The notes beneath the pieces are model-generated. The model ran no database searches and was not told where the DNA came from. It was given only the letters and a program-made list of their open reading frames with translations. Source: Myxococcales bacterium (lineage in GTDB: Bacteria > Myxococcota_A > UBA9042 > GCA-2863065). From it: a stretch of 40,965 bases of DNA. Where the stretch lies: NCBI GenBank assembly GCA_018780435.1, contig JADMJS010000290.1:1-40965 (forward strand), read 5' to 3'. This document shows positions 17,492 to 25,496 of this stretch, in pieces (positions within the stretch are counted from its first letter, which is position 1; every line of letters starts with the position of its first letter). The position numbers and the translations under genes were made by a program.

Positions 17492-18871
17492 TCACTGAGA
17501 GGCCTTGAGCGCCGCTTCGAACTCTCGGGCCAGCGAGAGCAGCGCGGCGTCGTCGCCCCGGCGCGCCATCACCTGTACCCCGACCGGCATGCCATCGACG
17601 GTCCCAGCGGGGAGGGTGATCGCGGGGCGTCCGGTCAGGTTGGCGGCCGCGGTGTAGGCGCCGAGGACGGCGGCCCGCCGAAACGCCTCTTCGCCGTCCT
17701 CGCCACCGAAGGCGCCGATGTCGGGCGCGATGACCGGGACCGTCGGGGTGATCTGGAACTCACTGCCGGCGAACGCGACCTCGGCCAGCGCCACGATCTT
17801 GGCCGAGGCCGTCTCGGCGGCGCCGCGAGGGAGCGTCTTGCCGACGTCGCGAAGCCACCGCGTGATCGGTTGAAGGCGTCCCGGTGTCGGGATCGGTAGC
17901 TTCGCGGCCAGGTTTTGGTAGATGGGCAAGAAGTCGTCGAGCCCCGCGATCCCGCCCGCGAAGCTTCCCTCTTCGAGCGAGAAGCCGAGGCCGCCGAGGA
18001 GGCTTACCGCTCGGTCGAAGACCGCCCCGACACGCGCATCGAGGGCCCCGAGCGGTGGGGTTCGGAAGATTCGCACCAAGGAGCGAGGGACGGGGCGCTC
18101 GCTGCGACGCGTATAGGCATGCGGCTCGTCCGGCCACTGCTTGACCAGCAAGTCGAGGATCCCGGCCGTGTCCCGGACGTCGCGGGTGACGGCCCCGTTC
18201 ATCGACATCTCCATGGTGTCGAGCGCACGGTGCGGGTTGGGAGCCAGGAACGCGCTCGCTTTCATGCCCACGAGGCCACAAAACGACGCGGGGATCCGGA
18301 TGGAGCCCGCGCCGTCGCTCGCGTGGGCGATAGGCAAACACCCGGACGCCACCGCGGCGCCAGCGCCACCGGACGACCCCCCGGCGCTGCGACTCGAATC
18401 GAACGGGTTTCGAGTCGGAGGGTGGTTGTCGGTCTCCGTCACCGGCATGATCCCGAGCTCCGAGGTCGCCGTCTTGCCGACGAATACGAAGCCGCCGAGG
18501 CGCAAGGCCGCGACCGTGACGTCGTCGACGGGACTCCAGAGGTAGCGGAAGATCGGGGTCCCCATCTGCGCCGGGGCGCCGCGCATGAAGTTCAGGTCCT
18601 TCACGGCGGTGGGGATTCCGGCGTAGTAGCCGCGCTGTCGTGGGTCCGTGCGCCGCCAGTGGCGGTCCACCTTCTCGGCGGCGCGTAACGCGGCCCGACG
18701 AGTCAAGGTGACGAAGGCGGACAGGTGCGGGTTCACCGCTTCGATTCGCGTTAGCGCCTGCGTCGTCAGCTCGACGGACGAGACGTCGCGGCGCCGGAGG
18801 AGCTCGACGAGCCGCCAAGCGGGGACCGTGAGCAGCGAGTCGGGGGAGGGCAGGTAAGTCGGCGGCGGCAT
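17492..18871 (-). CDS. Amidase signature family enzyme
   Basis: 459 residues from ATG 18871; a longer in-frame extension upstream is the antisense of the next gene. The Ser-cisSer-Lys triad is complete: Lys91 in AVKDLNF, Ser166 in SAGGSSGG and Ser190 in DGAGSIRIPASF. The family hydrolyses amide bonds and includes amidases, 6-aminohexanoate cyclic-dimer hydrolases and GatA. The substrate cannot be told from the sequence. There is no GatB or GatC neighbour, so a role in tRNA amidation is unlikely, and the lack of a signal peptide points to the cytoplasm. The closest feel is the 6-aminohexanoate-cyclic-dimer hydrolase-like group (FMRGAPAQMGTPIF after the Lys). It follows the Cys-rich MYXO-CTERM gene by 64 bases on the same strand. 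Confidence 0.92.
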   Translation of the reverse strand: MPPPTYLPSPDSLLTVPAWRLVELLRRRDVSSVELTTQALTRIEAVNPHLSAFVTLTRRAALRAAEKVDRHWRRTDPRQRGYYAGIPTAVKDLNFMRGAPAQMGTPIFRYLWSPVDDVTVAALRLGGFVFVGKTATSELGIMPVTETDNHPPTRNPFDSSRSAGGSSGGAGAAVASGCLPIAHASDGAGSIRIPASFCGLVGMKASAFLAPNPHRALDTMEMSMNGAVTRDVRDTAGILDLLVKQWPDEPHAYTRRSERPVPRSLVRIFRTPPLGALDARVGAVFDRAVSLLGGLGFSLEEGSFAGGIAGLDDFLPIYQNLAAKLPIPTPGRLQPITRWLRDVGKTLPRGAAETASAKIVALAEVAFAGSEFQITPTVPVIAPDIGAFGGEDGEEAFRRAAVLGAYTAAANLTGRPAITLPAGTVDGMPVGVQVMARRGDDAALLSLAREFEAALKASQ

Positions 18872-18935
18872 GGGCGCAGCCTGACAGGAAGAGGGCGGTG
18901 TGGCCAGCAGGTCGCCGGCGCACACCGCCGCGCTG

Positions 18936-20228
18936 TTACCGGGTCGCGCGGCTCCGGCGGAAGGCGAGGGCCAGGACGCCGAGGAGGAGGAACCACGCGG
19001 GGCTCTGTGCCGCGCCCGGGACCGAGGTGCACCCAGCGGCTTTGGTGTCGCTCGTGCCGCCGCTCGACGGAGCGGCCTCGCCATCGCCGTTCTGCGCCGT
19101 GGGGTCGGCCGACTCGTCGACCTCGCCCGGTCCCGAGGTGGGAGCGCCGTTGCCGCCGCCGTCTTCGGCAGCCGTGTCCGCGCCGTCCGGCGTCCCGCCT
19201 GGGAAGGCCGGGTAGTTCTTGTAGGGGTAGGTGCAGGTCTTCGGCACGTCCGAGACCTCGGCCGGCGGGGCCGCGTCCGCTTCCGGGATCGGAGCGCCTG
19301 CGTCGCAGTTGCCCTCCGGGTCACAGGCCGGCTCGGTGCCACCCGGGGTCGTGCTGTAGGCCGTCGCGCAGACGAGGCCCGGCGCGCAATCCGAGTCCTG
19401 CTCACACTCGGTGACAACGATCTCACAGTAGAAGGTGCCGGACGGGGCGCACGAACAGGCGTCCTCCTCCGTGGCACCACCGTCGGCGGGCGGCGCCTCG
19501 CCGGGATCGCTCGAACCACCCGAGGACGACCCGCCCGAACCCGACGCGCCGTCGGTCGAGGGCGTGTCGGAGCCACCGGAACAAGTGCACGATTCGGCCT
19601 CCTTGCAGACGAAGCCCGAGCCGCAGTCGCTGTCGGTCGCGCACTCTCCCGACCACTTGTATTCGCACTGGGTGTACGTCGTCGCTTCACAGGGGGCCGG
19701 TTCGGGGACCTTGCAGTCCTCGCCTTCGCCACAGGAAGGCATGCTCACGTCGGGGCAACCGAGGTCGTAGGTGCGGCACTCCATGCCATCCCCACAGTCG
19801 CTGTCGGTCACGCACGGCTTCGGTACACAGGCGTGGTATTCCGTCGTCTCGACCGGCGGGAGTGGCTCGGCGTCGCAGCCACAGTCCGGCTCGTCCGACG
19901 GGCAAGCGCAGGGGGCGGCACCGCCACTCGATACGCCGACGACCTCGCAGGTAAAGCCCGCGCTGCAGTCCGCGTCCGTGCTGCACTCGCTCGGGTCGAA
20001 GGTGCCGCCGCCGTCGTCCATCACGACGCAGGTCGCGTCGCCCGAACAGTCTGGGGGTTCGCACGACGCGTCATCCGGGTCGCATGCGATCGCCGGGCAG
20101 GCGGGCGACGCACAGGACTCGCCTTTGCCGCAATCCGCGTCCGAAGTACAGACCTGACCCGGTTCGGCCATCGCCGCCCCAGTCGCCATCGTCATCCAGG
20201 CCACGCCGGCCATCATCAGCTTCTTCAT
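18936..20228 (-). CDS. Secreted Cys-rich protein with MYXO-CTERM sorting tail
   Basis: 430 residues. ATG 20228 has a near-perfect GGAGGAGAG ribosome-binding site 5 bases away and gives a clean signal peptide (MKKLMMAG..., cut after AMA). The mature protein is built from Cys-rich units with a recurring pattern of the type SDADCGKGESC, TDADCSAGFTC, TDSDCGDGMEC, TDSDCGSGFVC and QDSDCAPGLVC, about five copies. Ser/Gly-rich and Thr/Asp/Glu-rich linkers separate them. The C-terminus is GCTSVPGAAQSP, a hydrophobic helix and FRRSRATR: a MYXO-CTERM signal, processed and attached to the cell surface in Myxococcota. The role is unknown; small disulfide modules of this sort are often binding or structural surface domains. 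Confidence 0.88.
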   Translation of the reverse strand: MKKLMMAGVAWMTMATGAAMAEPGQVCTSDADCGKGESCASPACPAIACDPDDASCEPPDCSGDATCVVMDDGGGTFDPSECSTDADCSAGFTCEVVGVSSGGAAPCACPSDEPDCGCDAEPLPPVETTEYHACVPKPCVTDSDCGDGMECRTYDLGCPDVSMPSCGEGEDCKVPEPAPCEATTYTQCEYKWSGECATDSDCGSGFVCKEAESCTCSGGSDTPSTDGASGSGGSSSGGSSDPGEAPPADGGATEEDACSCAPSGTFYCEIVVTECEQDSDCAPGLVCATAYSTTPGGTEPACDPEGNCDAGAPIPEADAAPPAEVSDVPKTCTYPYKNYPAFPGGTPDGADTAAEDGGGNGAPTSGPGEVDESADPTAQNGDGEAAPSSGGTSDTKAAGCTSVPGAAQSPAWFLLLGVLALAFRRSRATR

Positions 20229-20360
20229 CGCCTCTCCTCCTCGCAGCTGTCGTGACGCGCCTCGCGCCGCTCTTTGGTGAGAGCAAGACCCGTGCCGCCC
20301 TAGTATGACATCGCGACGGCGCCGCGACCACGATGGCGGCGTCACTTTCGAAGGTCAGCC

Positions 20361-20380
20361 CTTGGGGCCGGCGGCCCGAG
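20361..20380 (-). terminator. Weak hairpin between radical SAM and Cys-rich protein genes
   Basis: GGGCC (20365-20369) and GGCCC (20373-20377) form a short G+C stem with a three-base loop, 64 bases past the radical SAM stop on the minus strand. There is no T-run, so at best this is a weak terminator. The rest of the 212-base gap (20229-20440) holds only the upstream region of the Cys-rich gene, with CATACT-like bases near 20302 as a poor -10 box. Confidence 0.25.
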
Positions 20381-20440
20381 ACTGTCGAAGAATTGCACGG
20401 TGTCTAGATTGTTTACGGGCAGGAGCGGCGACCGGCGAGG

Positions 20441-21982
20441 TCAGTGGTCGTACCACACGGGCTTGATGAGGTTGGTGTGCTCGAGCGAGTTCAGCGGGTT
20501 GATGAGCCGCTTCGCTTGGTCGAGCGCCATCGTGGCGGCGACTTTGGCCCACCAGATGTACATGTCGCGGCGATACGGCGTCTCGTCGGTGAGGCCCTTC
20601 CAGAGCCAGCCGGGCGTCGCGAGTGCCTTGTTCATCTCGTAGATCTGCCAGGCGATCTCGTCGCGCGTCATGTACTTCGAGCTCATCACCGGCGTCATCC
20701 AGTCGAAGTGCTTGAAGTCGTCGAGCTCGATGCGTTGTTCACGCTTCGCCTCTTCGTAGACGCTGGTGCCGGGCACGGGAGTCACGGGGTGGAAGGCCGG
20801 GTAGTCGAGGTCGAGCTGCTTGGCGAGCTCGGCCTGCTGCCACATCGAGTCCGGGCTCTCCTCCTTGACGCCGACGATGAAGGTGCCCTGACGGAAGACC
20901 TGGGGGTAGTTCTCCTTGAGAATCTGAAAGACACGCCGGGTCTGCGAGGTGCTGTAGCGGTGTTTGTTCCAGGCCTGGAGATCGGTGTCTTCGGCGCGTT
21001 CGACACCGATGCAGATGTGGGCCATGCCGGCCGCGACCATCTTGCCGAGGATGCCGGTCTCAAAGTCACGGAGCATCGCGTCGGCGCGCATGAACGCGAA
21101 CCACCGAATGTCGAGCCCTCGGCGGATGACCTCGTCCGAGAACTCCTCGTTGAACTTGGGGCTGATGTTCCACGACTCGTCGACGTACATCATGCATTTC
21201 TTGTTATAACGCTTGACGAGCAGTTCCACTTCTTCGAGGTGGCGTTGCACGCCGAAGGTGCGCCAGCGCGGCGTGAGCGTGACCGTGCCGTCGTCGTTCT
21301 CCTTGCGGTTGGCCATCATGGTCCACCATGCGCAGAAGGAGCACGAGAGCGTGCAGCCGCGGCTATGCTGGATGGTCGCGCCGCCGGGGCTGAAGAGGTA
21401 CTTCGACGTGCCGTAGAGCTCCATGGGGAGGAGGTCGTAGGCGGGAATCGGGAGCTCGTCGAGGTCGCGGATGAGCGGGCGCGAGCCGGTGCTCTTCACG
21501 ACACCCTCGTCGCAGTAGCCGATGCCGAGGATATCCGAGATGTCGGGGCGGCCGGGGCCCTCATGGCCGACCAGGCGCTGACAGAGCTCCGTGAAGGTGA
21601 GCTCGCCTTCGCCGAAGACCACGTAGTCGAGGCAGGGATCGAGGAGCGCCGACTGGTAGAGGTGGGCGAAGTGCGCGCCGCCGGCGATCGTGTAGGTCTC
21701 CGGCGAGATCTCCTTGATCATCCGCAGCGTCTTGAAGGCTTCGTGCGCGTAGAGCGCGTGGTTCTCACCGATGCCGACGACGCGGGGCTTGTGCTTCCGG
21801 ATGTAATCGCAGAGCGACCGGAAGCCCATCTTGATCGGGTTGCAGTCGATGATGCCGACGTCGAGCCCGTTCTGGCGAGCGTGGGCAGCGAGATAGACCA
21901 GGGCCTGCGGCACGACGAAGTTGTCGTCCGCCGACACGAAAGGCCAATAGTGCTTTGGGGGCTGGAGCAGCAGGATGTCCAC
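20441..21982 (-). CDS. B12-binding domain radical SAM protein
   Basis: 513 residues, start GTG 21982 with AGGAGG just upstream. Residues about 1-140 form a cobalamin-binding-like Rossmann domain (MDILLLQPPKHYWPF, VGIGENHALYAHEAF, TIAGGAHFAHL, DYVVFGEGELTF). The radical SAM core follows with the cluster-binding Cys210, Cys214 and Cys217 in RGCTLSCSFCAW, then MYVDESWNISPKF and HICIGVERAEDTD. A C-terminal region (about 420-513) contains several Trp and Tyr residues. Members of this BchE-like class catalyse ring closure, methylation or lipid modification; the substrate here is not evident. It is last in a minus-strand series after a GT39-like membrane protein (180-base gap), which could hint at a lipid or glycan substrate. 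Confidence 0.92.
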   Translation of the reverse strand: MDILLLQPPKHYWPFVSADDNFVVPQALVYLAAHARQNGLDVGIIDCNPIKMGFRSLCDYIRKHKPRVVGIGENHALYAHEAFKTLRMIKEISPETYTIAGGAHFAHLYQSALLDPCLDYVVFGEGELTFTELCQRLVGHEGPGRPDISDILGIGYCDEGVVKSTGSRPLIRDLDELPIPAYDLLPMELYGTSKYLFSPGGATIQHSRGCTLSCSFCAWWTMMANRKENDDGTVTLTPRWRTFGVQRHLEEVELLVKRYNKKCMMYVDESWNISPKFNEEFSDEVIRRGLDIRWFAFMRADAMLRDFETGILGKMVAAGMAHICIGVERAEDTDLQAWNKHRYSTSQTRRVFQILKENYPQVFRQGTFIVGVKEESPDSMWQQAELAKQLDLDYPAFHPVTPVPGTSVYEEAKREQRIELDDFKHFDWMTPVMSSKYMTRDEIAWQIYEMNKALATPGWLWKGLTDETPYRRDMYIWWAKVAATMALDQAKRLINPLNSLEHTNLIKPVWYDH

Positions 21983-22162
21983 AGCGCCTCCTGGCGTCAG
22001 GCTACGAGTGAGGGGCGGCCCTCGGGGAGCGTGTGCGAGCGGCCGGGCCTCTCTGGACCATGTCGATGCGCAACTGCCGTACTGCTCCTACCACAAAGCG
22101 GTTCCCATTGAGCACTTTCACGCAGGGGGAACGGGTCTCGCGTGTGTCGGCGCCGGCCTGGG

Positions 22163-23926
22163 TCAAGGCGACGAACACCGAATCGGCCACGCGTCGTGGG
22201 CGCGTATGGTGCGCACCGGCGGCGTGGCGCTCTGGGGCGGCGGGGCGCCATCGCGGAGCCGCTCGACGTCGACCTTGCTCACGGTCACCCAAGGCCCGAA
22301 GTGGCGCGTCTGGACGATGGCCGCGGTGAGCGACGGCCAACACGCCATCGCTTCTTGCGCGACGCTGGGTGCGACTGGCAGCCCGAAGCGGTGGTCGCGA
22401 AAGTCGATGAGCCAGATCCAGCGAAGGCCACGCCTCAGCCGCGACGTCCACAGGCGGTCCGCGCCGAACGGAAAGCCGTAGACGCTCCCGTCCGCGGGGC
22501 GCTCCGAGAGGGCGCAGGATTCGAGAGACCACCAGCCCTCGAAGCTGCGGCCGTGCACGAGCCCCGCGCAGGGGCCGGTGAGGTAGACCTCGATGATCCC
22601 CGAGTACCAGGGGGCGGGGAGATAGGCGATCCCGTGCTCCGGCGAGTCGGCTTGCTCGCGCACCCAGGTGACGGCTTCGGCGGCGGCCGGCTTTGGGATC
22701 TGGCCTAGGGCGATTGGGAGCGAGGTCGTTGCGGCGACGAGAGGCGCCAGCCAAGCGGCGCGTCCCCACCGGGATCCCAGCACCGCTAGGAGCGCTTCGA
22801 CCCAAATGGGAACGAGGTAGATGTAGTGGCGGACGTCGATGTAGACAATGCCCTTGGCCGCCGAGAGCTGCCAGGTGATGTGGACCTCGGCCACCACCGC
22901 CACCACGGCGGCGACGACGAGCAGACGGCGCACTGGACCGCGACCGCGGGTGCCGCCCCACCCGGCGAGGGCGGCGACGAGGACCCAGGCGGTGGAGTCG
23001 CCGCCGAAGAGGACGCGGAGTGCCTCGGGGAGCGCTTCGTCCAGCGCGTGCGAGTAACGCATCATCGGTTGGTCTTCGGAGAGCCCCTGAACGCTCGTCA
23101 CCAGCTTCTCAAGGAGCAGTGAGATGGCCGGCAAACAGAGGAGCGCCGTCGTCGCTGTGACCTCGAGGAGCGGCCGGAAACGCGCGAGGCGGCGGGTGGG
23201 GGCGGCGCCCGGCGGTGGCCGCTCGGGCCAGAGCCAGAGCCCAACGAGGACCGCCAGCCACGCGCCGTGGAAGTGGGTGTAGAAGGCCGCCGCGAGAGCG
23301 AGCCCGGCTCGGATCCGAGCGCCCCGGGCCGTCGAGGGTGCGGCGAAGGACTGCCAGACGCTCACGACCGCGACGGTGCCGAGGAAGAAGAGCAACGCAT
23401 AGGGGCTGACGTCGCGGCCGTACCAGAGGACCAATGGGTTGAGCGCGACAACGGCCCCGGCGAGCCAGGCGGCCTGCCTCCCGTGCCGGACTCGAACCGA
23501 GGACCAGATGAGCAGGAGACCGAACGCGGCGAAGAGCACGGAGGGCATGCGTAACCAAGCCGTCCCGCCGTCGGTGAGCGGTGCCGCAGCGCCGCCGGGC
23601 GCGCCGACCAGCGTCGGCCAGAGGAGCCGGGCCCAGCCCGACAGCACCATCGGGAAGAGCGGCTGGTGCATCTGCTCCGACGCCTGCCGCCCGAAGACCA
23701 GCTCCCCGAGGGAGTTTGGCTTGATGGCCTCGAAGAGGTAGCTGACCTCGAGGTGTTCGAGGGAAGACCAGCCGGCGGTGGCGCCGAGGGCGAGCGCAAA
23801 GAGAAGCGCGAGCGCGAACCCGAAGGCCCGGTCGGCCGTAGGCAGCTCACGCCAGTCGGCGCGTAGGGTCGTACCCCCGAGCGCGAGCACGAGCGCGAAA
23901 ATCGTCAGCGAGAGCCCGAGACTCAC
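22163..23926 (-). CDS. GT39-like polytopic membrane glycosyltransferase, putative
   Basis: About 587 residues from GTG 23926, which lies 20 bases past the stop of the GH10-like gene; frames further upstream overlap that gene. The protein has about ten hydrophobic segments and the layout of the ArnT/PMT-type GT-C fold: first helix LGLSLTIFALVLALGG, then a loop with SLEHLEVSYLFEAIKPNSLGE and QMHQPLFPMVLSGWARLLW, then VLFAAFGLLLIWSSVRV, GRQAAWLAGAVVALNPLVLWYGRDVSPYALL, a typical run of this family. A soluble C-terminal part follows. Such enzymes move a sugar from a polyprenyl-phosphate carrier to lipid or protein outside the inner membrane. The usual acidic loop-1 pair is not clear here, with LEHLE in the expected place, so activity is inferred only. 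Confidence 0.78.
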   Translation of the reverse strand: MSLGLSLTIFALVLALGGTTLRADWRELPTADRAFGFALALLFALALGATAGWSSLEHLEVSYLFEAIKPNSLGELVFGRQASEQMHQPLFPMVLSGWARLLWPTLVGAPGGAAAPLTDGGTAWLRMPSVLFAAFGLLLIWSSVRVRHGRQAAWLAGAVVALNPLVLWYGRDVSPYALLFFLGTVAVVSVWQSFAAPSTARGARIRAGLALAAAFYTHFHGAWLAVLVGLWLWPERPPPGAAPTRRLARFRPLLEVTATTALLCLPAISLLLEKLVTSVQGLSEDQPMMRYSHALDEALPEALRVLFGGDSTAWVLVAALAGWGGTRGRGPVRRLLVVAAVVAVVAEVHITWQLSAAKGIVYIDVRHYIYLVPIWVEALLAVLGSRWGRAAWLAPLVAATTSLPIALGQIPKPAAAEAVTWVREQADSPEHGIAYLPAPWYSGIIEVYLTGPCAGLVHGRSFEGWWSLESCALSERPADGSVYGFPFGADRLWTSRLRRGLRWIWLIDFRDHRFGLPVAPSVAQEAMACWPSLTAAIVQTRHFGPWVTVSKVDVERLRDGAPPPQSATPPVRTIRAHDAWPIRCSSP

Positions 23927-23945
23927 GCTGACGGTGTACCCGAGC

Positions 23946-25400
23946 TCACGGTTCGGACGCGACGGGGATCGGCTCCGGCGGCAACCACGTGTCCGGCAGG
24001 TCGACGTACACGGTATCGAGCTCACCTTCGCGGATGCGAGCGGGCAAGGTGGTCGCTTCGCCGGTGAGGGCGTCGCGCACGGTGACTTGGTAGTCGCCCG
24101 CGAAGCCGCGAAGGCGGAGCCGGCCTTCGAGGTCGGTCGCCCCGGACGTGTTGGTGGTCCAGCCGCGGATGAGGTCGCGGAGTGCGAAGAAGGCCGGCTT
24201 CGGGCTCCCGGGTTTCCGGAAGAGGCCGCCGTGCTCGATAGTGGCCGAGGAGTCGAGCGCGTCCTTCCAGACGATGGCTTTCACCGACGCGTGGGCGAAG
24301 GCCATGGTGTAGAAGGCCCGCAGGTAGTCGGCTTGCAGCGCTTCGCTCCAGCGACGCCCCCAGTAGCCCGCAATGGCGCGGTCGGTGGGGTAGGGGACCG
24401 AGGGGACGGAGACCCCGCTGATGTGGAGCGTCTTTCCGAAGCGGTCGAACTCACCGAGGATCTCCGCGAGCTCCGCCAAGGAACGACGCGGCATCAGCTC
24501 GGAGACGGTCTTCCCGGCGTCGCGCTTCACCCGTTTGTAGCCGTTGTAGTAGACCTCGAGCCCGACCACGTCGAAGTCGAGCGCGGCGTCCGTGAGTCGC
24601 TTCAGGAAGGCCAGGGGCGTAATGGCTTGGCCTTCGCCGAAGGGGTGGGTGAACGAGACGCCAATCGGCGTCACGCTGTCTACCGACCGTACGGCCTCTG
24701 CGGCTGTCACCGCGAGCGACACCATGAGGTTCGGGTCGCGGCCGAGCGCGGAGGCCCACTCGGCGTTCGGCTCGCGCAGGGCCTCCCAGAGCACGATGTC
24801 GCCTCGGAGCCGGGTAGCCAGGCCGCGGACGTGGCGTTCGATGGCGCTTCGGAGCGCAGCGGCGTCGAGTCGGCGTACGTGCTCCGGCGTGCGTTCCGGC
24901 GTCATCCAGAGCGCCGCTGAAGCACGGAGATCCACGCCCATGTCGGGGAGGACGTGCGCGCCGTAGCTCGCTTCGACTGCTTCGAGGGTCCAATTGTCCG
25001 GCTGCGGCTCGGTGCCGGTCCAATCGGCGATGACGGTGCCGTGGTTGATGCCCGCGCGGACGAGCTGTCCCCAGACCGCCGGCGTGAACGACTCTTCGAC
25101 TCCGAACTTGAAGTCGTGGCTGACCTGAGACAGCTCGACGTCGACGCCTTGGGCCGGAATACCCCGCGCGTCCCGGACCACCAGGAGCACTTCGCCCTTG
25201 CGGGCCGCGTCGATGCGGCGTTCGGCGTCTTCAAGGACCATACGGTCGTCGCTCGTGACGTACCCGGGCCAGATGGTGGTGGCTTCCGGGGCGCGCTCCG
25301 GCATGACGGGGCGTACCGCGTCGAGCGGGCCGGCACAGGCCACCCCGAGTGACGAGGCCAGGGCGGCGATGAATGAGGACACAACGAATCGGCGGCGCAT
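23946..25400 (-). CDS. GH10-like (xylanase-fold) exported protein, probably non-catalytic
   Basis: 484 residues. The signal ends LGVAC (Cys22), so it is probably a lipoprotein, less likely a plain secreted protein. Residues about 70-105 (VLLVVRDARG, HDFKFG) match the beta-rich segment that precedes many bacterial glycoside hydrolase 10 domains. The barrel follows: TEPQPDNWTLE, then DIVLWEALREPN, where the general acid/base Glu210 is kept although the preceding Asn is Arg. At the nucleophile strand, GH10 enzymes have ITELD; here TLHISGVSV puts Gly329 where the Glu should be. The C-terminus (about 415-475) is a small beta domain. The protein may bind glycan without cutting it. It is 19 bases upstream of the GT39-like gene and probably in one operon with it. 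Confidence 0.8.
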   Translation of the reverse strand: MRRRFVVSSFIAALASSLGVACAGPLDAVRPVMPERAPEATTIWPGYVTSDDRMVLEDAERRIDAARKGEVLLVVRDARGIPAQGVDVELSQVSHDFKFGVEESFTPAVWGQLVRAGINHGTVIADWTGTEPQPDNWTLEAVEASYGAHVLPDMGVDLRASAALWMTPERTPEHVRRLDAAALRSAIERHVRGLATRLRGDIVLWEALREPNAEWASALGRDPNLMVSLAVTAAEAVRSVDSVTPIGVSFTHPFGEGQAITPLAFLKRLTDAALDFDVVGLEVYYNGYKRVKRDAGKTVSELMPRRSLAELAEILGEFDRFGKTLHISGVSVPSVPYPTDRAIAGYWGRRWSEALQADYLRAFYTMAFAHASVKAIVWKDALDSSATIEHGGLFRKPGSPKPAFFALRDLIRGWTTNTSGATDLEGRLRLRGFAGDYQVTVRDALTGEATTLPARIREGELDTVYVDLPDTWLPPEPIPVASEP

Positions 25401-25407
25401 GGAGTCC

Positions 25408-25430
25408 CTCCCGGAGCGAGAGTCCGGGAG
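25408..25430 (-). promoter_or_regulatory. Leader hairpin overlapping the ribosome-binding site of the GH10-like gene
   Basis: CTCCCGGA (25408-25415) and TCCGGGAG (25423-25430) are perfect 8-base complements around a 7-base loop. In the minus-strand mRNA the 3' arm runs into GGGAGGG, the ribosome-binding site just ahead of ATG 25400, so the structure would hide part of it. This could lower or gate translation. Confidence 0.5.
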
Positions 25431-25444
25431 AAGGCGCGCGGCGT

Positions 25445-25484
25445 CAAAAAATCAGCGGGTTGCGGCGATCTGTCCCCAGGGGAC
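25445..25484 (-). terminator. Candidate terminator after the HEAT-like lipoprotein gene
   Basis: Thirteen bases past the stop at 25497 the minus strand reads GTCCCCTGGGGAC (25472-25484, a perfect 13-base palindrome with a central T). About 20 bases further comes a six-T run (25446-25451). The spacing is longer than in a standard intrinsic terminator, so this may only attenuate transcription into the GH10-like gene 97 bases downstream. Confidence 0.35.
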
Positions 25485-25496
25485 GGCCAGCTCGGA

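Noticed and set aside
18872..19732. N-terminal extension of the amidase frame
   Set aside because: It is an alternative frame of the Cys-rich MYXO-CTERM gene, made of Arg/Pro/Thr low complexity; the amidase family start fits ATG 18871.
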